Shown: positions 19,279 through 24,450 of the stretch, one piece after another
Position numbering within the stretch: position 1 is the first letter of the stretch
How the letters are laid out: each line of letters starts with the position of its first letter
Assembly (NCBI GenBank): GCA_027596035.1
Contig: JADGJA010000308.1
Coordinates: 1-24,450 of the forward strand
DNA from: Thoreauomyces humboldtii
Lineage: Eukaryota; Chytridiomycota; Chytridiomycetes; Spizellomycetales; Powellomycetaceae
Direction: 5' to 3'
DNA length: 24,450 nt
Program-made: the position numbers and the translations under genes
Notes under the pieces: generated by a model
What the model was told of the DNA's origin: nothing
Database searches by the model: none
What the model saw: only the letters and a program-made list of their open reading frames with translations

Positions 19279-21368
19279 ATGGCTGGTGATGCCAGGGTCG
19301 GCGCTGGAAGGAGGAGGGCATGTGAACCTTGCCGCGCCAGAAAGCGCAAGTGCGATGGTGAGATCACCGTCGTCTCTCCTCAGCGCGGGAGCCACGCCCT
19401 CTTTGGATGACCTGGAAGCTCATGGCAATTCTTTCCGTCATTTCAGGCGACAGGCCCATGTGCGGCTCATGTCGCGTGTTCGGTCCACCAGAGACTGGAT
19501 GTATCTACACGACCGACAGGCTTCCGGGCGTACGCCGGCAGTCGGTGCCCATGATGCAGAGCAGTGCTCGACCTAACAGCCTGGCTGTTACCGTTCGAGG
19601 CACTGCCGATCGATTGCCACGGTCGTTGAGTCCCATTTCTCCTGGGACAGGCTCCATGTCGAAAACTGTATCGAGTCAACAACAGCATCAGCCACAGCAT
19701 CAGCCACAGCATCACCAGCATCCCCCATCACCCATTTCAGCGGAATCGCCGTTTTCGGAGGACAGCGTTCTCCCTTTCGGAATCAACGAGACGATCCACG
19801 TCAGCGGAGTCCTTGTCTCGATGCGATTGATTGACATCTGGTTTCGGTAGGGACCGTCCCATCCAGGTCCTGGCAGAGCGCCGTTGACTTTTCCATTATT
19901 GACTTTTCTAGTCTAGGTTCCCTGGCGCACAGATGCCGTTCAACTTCCTGCACAGAAAATCTTTCCTAGAGTCCATACGCACGCAGGATCCGTTCCTTCT
20001 CGCAGCGATGCAATGCTTGGCATTCAAGTATACTGCTCAGCATGATCAGAGCTCCCCTGGACCTTCTTCTCCACCAAATCTAGGGGAAATGCATTACCTT
20101 GCAGCGCGTGAGCTGATGGTCAACATCTACAACACCCACTCCATCAGCGCGGTGCAGGGCTTGCTCATACTAAGCACTTGCGCAGCGATGAAAGGGCTGG
20201 TTTCGCTGTGCTGGCAATACATCGGCATGGCTGCGAGAATGGGGCACTACATCGCACTGGAGCTTGAAAGTTTTGGCGGTTGCGAATTTTCGCCCTTGAG
20301 CGAGGAAGTTCGGCGAAGAACCTGGGCGTCTTGCCTATTGCTAGAACGGTGGGTCATCGGACATGTATGCGCGCATCTTGCAAAAGTACTGATTTCGGGA
20401 TCCGCTTTAGAATCTCATGGCTCGATACCGACATGCCATCCATTTTCGCCAATGTCCCGGTACGCATCCGGGCGCATATCCCCGATAGTTCTTGGCCGAG
20501 ATTGTGGCCTGGGCAGGGAAGAAGTTCGGTTCAGCAACCTTTCGAGGAATTGGCATTATTAAACTACCTCAGGCAGTTGATAACGCTTTTCGGCAAAGGT
20601 GTTGACTTTATCCGTGGACATCACGGCGTGGATATGATCCGCAAATACCAATCTTTGGACGCCGAGCTGGACGTATGGTTTCTGTCGCTACCTTCGGCTG
20701 TTCGGGAGATGTTGGCGCCGTCGAAGCAACCAGCATTACGGACTCGCATCGCTGGAGGGGAACCGCACTTCTGGTTCGCGTTTACAGTCGCTTCGTTGGG
20801 ACTTCACGCACGCGCCGCGCTCCGGAAGTGGGTTCTCGACATGGTTATCGCTGACTCTCATCGAGTGGTGACCGCCGCAACGTTCGCCCTCAGCTCCGAG
20901 ACCGGCGAAGAACCAGAGAGTATTCGCTTAAACAGCGGTGTCCTTCTCGAAAAGATCGTCGCCGACGCCGTCCGTGTCGCCGACGAGCACGCTTGCCTTC
21001 TGGAACACGCTCTTTCGCGTGACCATACCCTTGGCTCCTCCACGCCACATCTTTCTATGGGCACTTACCAAGTCGGGCTGATCTACGCCATCGCACTCAC
21101 TCGTGCCGCAGCGGACGGTGACGACGCCATGATCCGAAAGTGCGACGCAGGACTCGTGATACACGATCGTGCGCTCGAAGCTTGGAGTAGAATCTTTGTT
21201 CCCTCTCGCGCCGTTCAGATCGCTTTACGCGACCTTCACGCTGCTGCCCTCTGGGGCCCAGCACATCCCACCCCCGCCAATCCCCAGTTCCTCAACGCTG
21301 TGCCTCCGCACGCCGAGCTCCCACCATCATATCCTAGGTACAACGCGAACCCATCACACCTCCCATGA
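19279..21368 (+). CDS. Zn2Cys6 fungal transcription factor
   Basis: Four exons (19279-19357, 19447-19846, 19917-20348, 20411-21368) encode 622 residues. The N-terminal binuclear zinc cluster is Cys15-X2-Cys18-X6-Cys25-X6-Cys32-X2-Cys35-X9-Cys45. It is completed only by splicing intron 1 (89 nt), which joins CRARKRKCD to GDRPMCGSC. A Gln/His tract follows (about residues 104-118), then a fungal-specific transcription factor domain (about 160-400) with FPGAQMPFNFLHRKSF and RRRTWASCLLLERISWLDTDMP. The latter motif is restored by intron 3. The protein is nuclear and should bind CGG-type sites as a dimer. The start at 19279 directly precedes the zinc cluster; an in-frame upstream ATG at 19129 would add 50 residues of unlike composition. 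Targets cannot be told; the hydrolase and ABC transporter to the right are candidates by proximity only. Confidence 0.88.
19677..19724 (+). repeat. CAG/CAT-rich microsatellite coding for Gln/His
   Basis: A 12-base unit CATCAGCCACAG is repeated about two and a half times, flanked by CAACAG and CATCACCAG. It encodes the Gln/His/Pro tract of the transcription factor. Multiples of 12 bases keep the frame, so length may vary between strains. Confidence 0.7.
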
Positions 21369-21511
21369 GGTCGTCTCCGCAGGTCATTCCTTTCATCACC
21401 TCTCTTCGCCTCCCCCACCCTATTCAACAGTTCAGCTGTAAATACTTTTTTACCATATATAATTTTGGAAATCCTATGAAGAAGGCTTTCGATCCTCAAA
21501 AGTGGGTTCAA

Positions 21512-22004
21512 TTATCCGAGCTTCTCCTGCGAGTTTTTGGACATGTGGGAGAGCGAGGTGGCAATGTCTGCATCATGCTTCGACTCTGTCCTCTCGAGTT
21601 CCTTCGCCAAGGTGGCCACCGACGTCTCCAGCAAGTGTATCTTTTCTGTCCGTTCCGGAGATCCGACGGGAAGATCCGCGTCCTGGAGAGGGAGAAAGCA
21701 CGAACGATAGATAGAGTCAGAACACGGGTGTCCCAAGGAGGGTGGTTCATCAGTCGTTTGAGGGGGGAAAGTCGGCCCGCACCTTCTTTTTCAGTACTTC
21801 GATGGTTCGTAGCAACTCGTGCACCTCCCCGTGCAACTCGGCTTCCCTCCCGCGCTGCTCGACCAGAACCTCGGCTGCTTGTTCTTCCATCGTTGGGTAG
21901 GATTGTTTCCTCGTCGTCTTTGGAGAAGAACTGGGAGTCGAGCTTTGTGCAGGATTTGAGTTAGTCTTCACGCGCGTCGCGCGCGCGTACTTTTTCGATA
22001 GCAT
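21512..22004 (-). CDS. Small coiled-coil protein, family unknown (130 aa)
   Basis: Two exons (22004-21783, 21682-21512) joined by a 100-nt intron (GTGCGG...CTCCAG) encode 130 residues with phase-0 junction KKK|DADLPVG. Residues 1-38 are basic and rich in Ser, Thr and Pro, probably disordered. Two predicted coiled-coil segments follow: about 39-74 (EEQAAEVLVEQRGREAELHG and beyond) and about 85-112 (EKIHLLETSVATLAKELERT). The C-terminus is SHMSKNSQEKLG. The second exon reads as heptads only in this frame, which supports the splice. A 7-bp stem-loop lies 9 bases upstream of the ATG. I do not recognise the family; small two-helix proteins like this are often subunits of kinetochore, tethering or trafficking complexes, but that is a guess. 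Confidence 0.6.
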
Positions 22005-22012
22005 CGTTTCCG

Positions 22013-22030
22013 GGTCGCCAAACGGCGACC
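22013..22030 (-). repeat. Perfect 7-bp inverted repeat just upstream of the small coiled-coil ATG
   Basis: GGTCGCC (22013-22019) and GGCGACC (22024-22030) flank a 4-base loop. Transcribed on the minus strand it would form a GC-rich hairpin ending 9 bases before the start codon at 22004. It could slow ribosome scanning or be a protein-binding palindrome. Confidence 0.6.
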
Positions 22031-22047
22031 AACAGGAATGATAGCGA
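22023..22047 (+). repeat. 25-bp direct repeat, copy 1
   Basis: CGGCGACCAACAGGAATGAT and the next five bases match 22448-22472 at 24 of 25 positions. The left part overlaps the right arm of the stem-loop at 22013-22030. Confidence 0.75.
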
Positions 22048-22447
22048 GGACTAGTCGTTGCCTTGCTTTCTTCTCGACTTTGATGTACTACAATGGGAGA
22101 AAATGTGGATAGTGAGCGGGTGTATTCAGAGACAACTGAAGAGCGTGAATTGTGCTGCTGGGTACGATGCGGCCCGCCCAACAACGACCACTATCCTGGG
22201 GTCGAAGGCCACGCGAGTGCGCATGTCTGCGTGTGGGCTACGGCCGATCAACGCGAGGCCGACGACGGGCTCCTGTTGGGCCGCGATGGCATGAGCGCAC
22301 GGGTGGAGAAAGCTGGGGGATGTTCGCGCGAAGGCCCCACCAACAACGACAAGCGCGATAAAAATGTATATATTTGTGACTGACGTCTCGAAACGAAAGA
22401 GGTGGGGTGCCGGTCCCGAACAGAAGTGGAATGGCGAAACGTCAACA

Positions 22448-22472
22448 CGGCGACCAACAGGAATAATAGCGA
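22448..22472 (+). repeat. 25-bp direct repeat, copy 2
   Basis: Second copy of the repeat at 22023-22047, 425 bases downstream, with one G-to-A difference. It lies between the hydrolase 3' end and the small coiled-coil gene. Confidence 0.75.
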
Positions 22473-22564
22473 TCGCAAATTGATTGAGCTTGCATGTTCA
22501 CAAAGCGTTAATGAATGTCAAGAAGAGAGCGACTATAAGCTAAAGGAACTACCCAAAACTAAGG

Positions 22565-24301
22565 CTACTGTTCAATTCTTTCGAACCATACGCCTTCTTT
22601 CAGTCCCCTCTCCAGGTCCATGTTCGAGAGTCCAGCAATCTTGCCCGTCAGTGGATCTACGCCGAAGGTGATCAGCATCTCCCTTCCCCCGTCATCGGAA
22701 AGAAGAGCGTCAAACTCGTAGGGAATGTACGTCGGAGCGATACGTTGGAAGTTGAAAGAGTCGTAATGCCAATGCGTAGCATGCCAAACTCCGATCATGG
22801 GTGAGTTTATCGCGAGTTGGTCACCTTTGATCTCCACTGTGACAAGGCCGAGCGCGTCGTGCGTGTAGGTGCCGGCGTACGCGGAAAGCGGTCGGGAAGG
22901 ATTCGTGTCGGGGATACGTTGCGCCTGACGTGCGTCGTATTCCGCTTGTGCTCCCTTTCGCATGCGATCCTGAATGTCGAGGAGGCGGTCCACCCACGGA
23001 ACGGGAGGGGCGGAAGGGAATAATATGCGGTCGGCGATGGTGTTGCAGGCTGCTAATACGGCAGGACCTGCGTTGTTGGCATTGGTGAGAATGACTGCAC
23101 CGAGCTCTTGGTCGGGAAAGAGGACGAGGTAACTGGTGAACCCGGCCCAACCGCCTGAGTGCGAGACGATGCGGTGACCCCGGTACTGGCTGATCGCCCA
23201 ACCAAGACCATACGTGGAGCTGCCCTAGAGGTATGACGGGAGTTAGAGATCAGTGAGAGGGTCGAGAGTGCAATCGCGTAAGTCACCATTTCCTGGAAGC
23301 GAGGGAGTCCGGGCATGACCATTCGCGGGGTGTGCAGCATGTCAAAGTCCGTCTGATCAAGCATCCGTTTGCCCGTTGCGTCAATCCCCTTCTTGAGCAG
23401 CGCTCGCAGCCACTTCACCATGTCTTCGGCGGAACTTCCGATCACGCCCGCAGGTGCAGTTCGGGCGCTGCGTCGGTTGGCCTCAAATGGAATCTCCACC
23501 CGGCTGCCGTTAGCGTAAACGTAGTAGCCATCGGCAGCGTTTCCGGTCCGGGAGACATCAAAATCCACGGTCGTCCTCGACATGTCGAGAGGATCCAAGA
23601 TGCGTTCCTGAACGAGACCCTCCCAGGTGCCTTGACTGCTCGCATTGCCGGCAATCACGCCAGCGAGATGGAACATCAAATTTGAATCTGATATGAGATT
23701 GAAAGTGGTTCAGCGGACAAATTGAAACACCCGGACAAGGCACTCGTACTGCCGTACATTGCCATTCTTCACGAAACTGCTTTGTGGGCTTCAACGCTTC
23801 CAGATGCTCCAAAAGGGCCATGCTCGAGTTCCGCCACGTGCGAACAGCGTCGTATCCTGTCCCGAGGCCGGTTCTGTGTGACATGATGTCCAGAAGCGTG
23901 GCCTTCTCGGTGGTGACAGGGTCGTGGAAACGAACATCTCGATAACGTCTGATCGGCGCGGTCCAGGACAGGGATCCCTCTGACACCATTGTTCCAACCG
24001 CGAAAGATGTAAAAGCCTTCGTCAAGCTCGCGAGCATGAAACGGGTTGTTTCGTCGACGCGACTTCCCTTCTCATTTGAATGCCCGAACCCTTGCAAGAG
24101 GACCGTCTCGTCCTTGTGTAAGATGCCGACCGCCATTCCCGGAATGTGGAAAGCTTCACGCAGAGCTTCCAAATCTGTCGCAAGGTCATTGTCTTCGACC
24201 ATGACTTTCTGACTGGCCTGCTGGACTCCTGGATGAGCGCTGCTCTCTAGGGCCAAGAAGAGTGCTATAGTCGATACGAAGGCAAAGAAAGATTGGAACA
24301 T
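22565..24301 (-). CDS. Secreted beta-lactamase-like serine hydrolase (peptidase S12 family)
   Basis: Three exons (24301-23758, 23687-23287, 23224-22565) encode 534 residues. A signal peptide (MFQSFFAFVSTIALFLALES, cut near residue 22) sends it out of the cell. The class C beta-lactamase/penicillin-binding fold is clear: the nucleophile motif SLTK (Ser92, Lys95) in FMLASLTKAFTSF, the second motif YSN (Tyr182-Asn184, restored by splicing intron 1), and HSGG (337-340) as the third. IMSHRTGLG lies between them. The C-terminal region after about 400 (YAGTYTHDALGLVTVEI and onward) resembles the extra lipocalin-like domain of fungal and bacterial S12 hydrolases. Related enzymes are D-aminopeptidases, esterases and lactone or amide hydrolases, so the substrate is open. 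Introns are 70 and 62 nt. All catalytic residues are present, so it looks active. Confidence 0.9.
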
Positions 24302-24336
24302 TGCGACGGGTTGCCGGCTACGGGACGGGTGAGCTG

Positions 24337-24450
24337 CTACTCGAGCGACCGATGGGGCCCTCTTACCGGTACAGAGTTGAGTCGGTGGGCGATGCTCAGC
24401 ACCGTGGTGTGCTTGAACTGCGTCATGATCGCGGAGAGGAGACGTTCGTC
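24337..24450 (-). CDS. ABC transporter C-terminal fragment, cut by the window edge and abruptly ended
   Basis: The minus strand from the window edge reads DERLLSAIMTQF, then TTVLSIAHRLNSVP, the D-loop-to-H-loop region at the end of an ABC ATPase domain (ABCC/MRP-like by pattern). The H-loop histidine (AHRL) is present. The conserved DRVLV...G strand-turn that should follow is missing. Either the frame runs on to a stop at 24337-24339, or a donor (CCG|GTAAGA at 24366) starts an intron. No exon with the expected C-terminus lies in the 36 bases before the hydrolase gene. The gene therefore seems truncated or disrupted. The rest of the gene is outside the window, so intactness cannot be judged fully. 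Confidence 0.65.
   Translation of the reverse strand, partial: DERLLSAIMTQFKHTTVLSIAHRLNSVPVRGPHRSLE

Larger units (their letters stand above)
22005..22564 (-). promoter_or_regulatory. Upstream region of the small coiled-coil gene
   Basis: 560 bases between the hydrolase stop codon and the small coiled-coil gene. No gene is supported; plus-strand open frames here have no recognisable content. It contains a 25-base direct repeat (22023-22047 and 22448-22472) and a stem-loop at 22013-22030. Confidence 0.45.

Noticed and set aside
22093..22383. Plus-strand frame of 96 codons upstream of the small coiled-coil gene
   Set aside because: No recognisable content and lies in a probable promoter region.
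1..24450. CRISPR array, bacterial operon, phage or transposon genes
   Set aside because: No regularly spaced repeats with unique spacers, no transposase or reverse transcriptase motifs; the genes are spliced and eukaryotic.

Overview
The window is nuclear DNA from a fungus, most likely a basidiomycete. The evidence is protein-coding genes split by many short introns (about 56-100 nt, with CTRAY-like branch points and YAG acceptors), a fungal Zn2Cys6 transcription factor, a fungal-type dipeptidyl-peptidase V, a Sit4/PP6-associated SAPS protein, and a tRNA with internal A and B boxes. The species cannot be named from sequence alone. I rebuilt exon structures by hand from reading frame, splice signals and family motifs.

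Layout, left to right. 1-940: no convincing gene, ending in the promoter of a tiny two-exon gene at 941-1175 for a 54-residue Cys-rich hydrophobic peptide with an apparent N-myristoylation start. 1599-4234 (+): secreted dipeptidyl-peptidase V, five exons. 4526-6371 (-): long coiled-coil protein with internal repeats and a frame break. 6764-9173 (-): type III glutamine synthetase, three exons, one with a GC-AG intron. 9174-9947: shared divergent promoter with a GATA cluster and telomere-like CCCTAACC motifs. 9948-11072 (+): Cwc24/RNF113 splicing factor. 11341-13678 (-): long-chain acyl-CoA synthetase, four exons. 14327-17247 (-): SAPS phosphatase regulatory subunit, twelve exons. 18091-18164 (-): tRNA-Ile(AAT). 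19279-21368 (+): Zn2Cys6 transcription factor, four exons. 21512-22004 (-): small two-exon coiled-coil protein. 22565-24301 (-): secreted beta-lactamase-like (S12) serine hydrolase, three exons. 24337-24450 (-): C-terminal end of an ABC transporter that stops abruptly and runs off the window.

Most genes are ordinary housekeeping functions: nitrogen assimilation (GS), fatty-acid activation (LACS), splicing (Cwc24), phosphatase signalling (SAPS) and extracellular proteolysis (DPP5). They do not form one pathway. The last 5 kb (transcription factor, small coiled-coil protein, secreted serine hydrolase, ABC end) is more accessory in character.

The most unusual items are the acylation-prone micropeptide, the bacterial-style type III glutamine synthetase in a fungal setting with a GATA cluster upstream, the coiled-coil gene with a broken frame and duplicated modules, and the truncated ABC transporter directly abutting the hydrolase gene.
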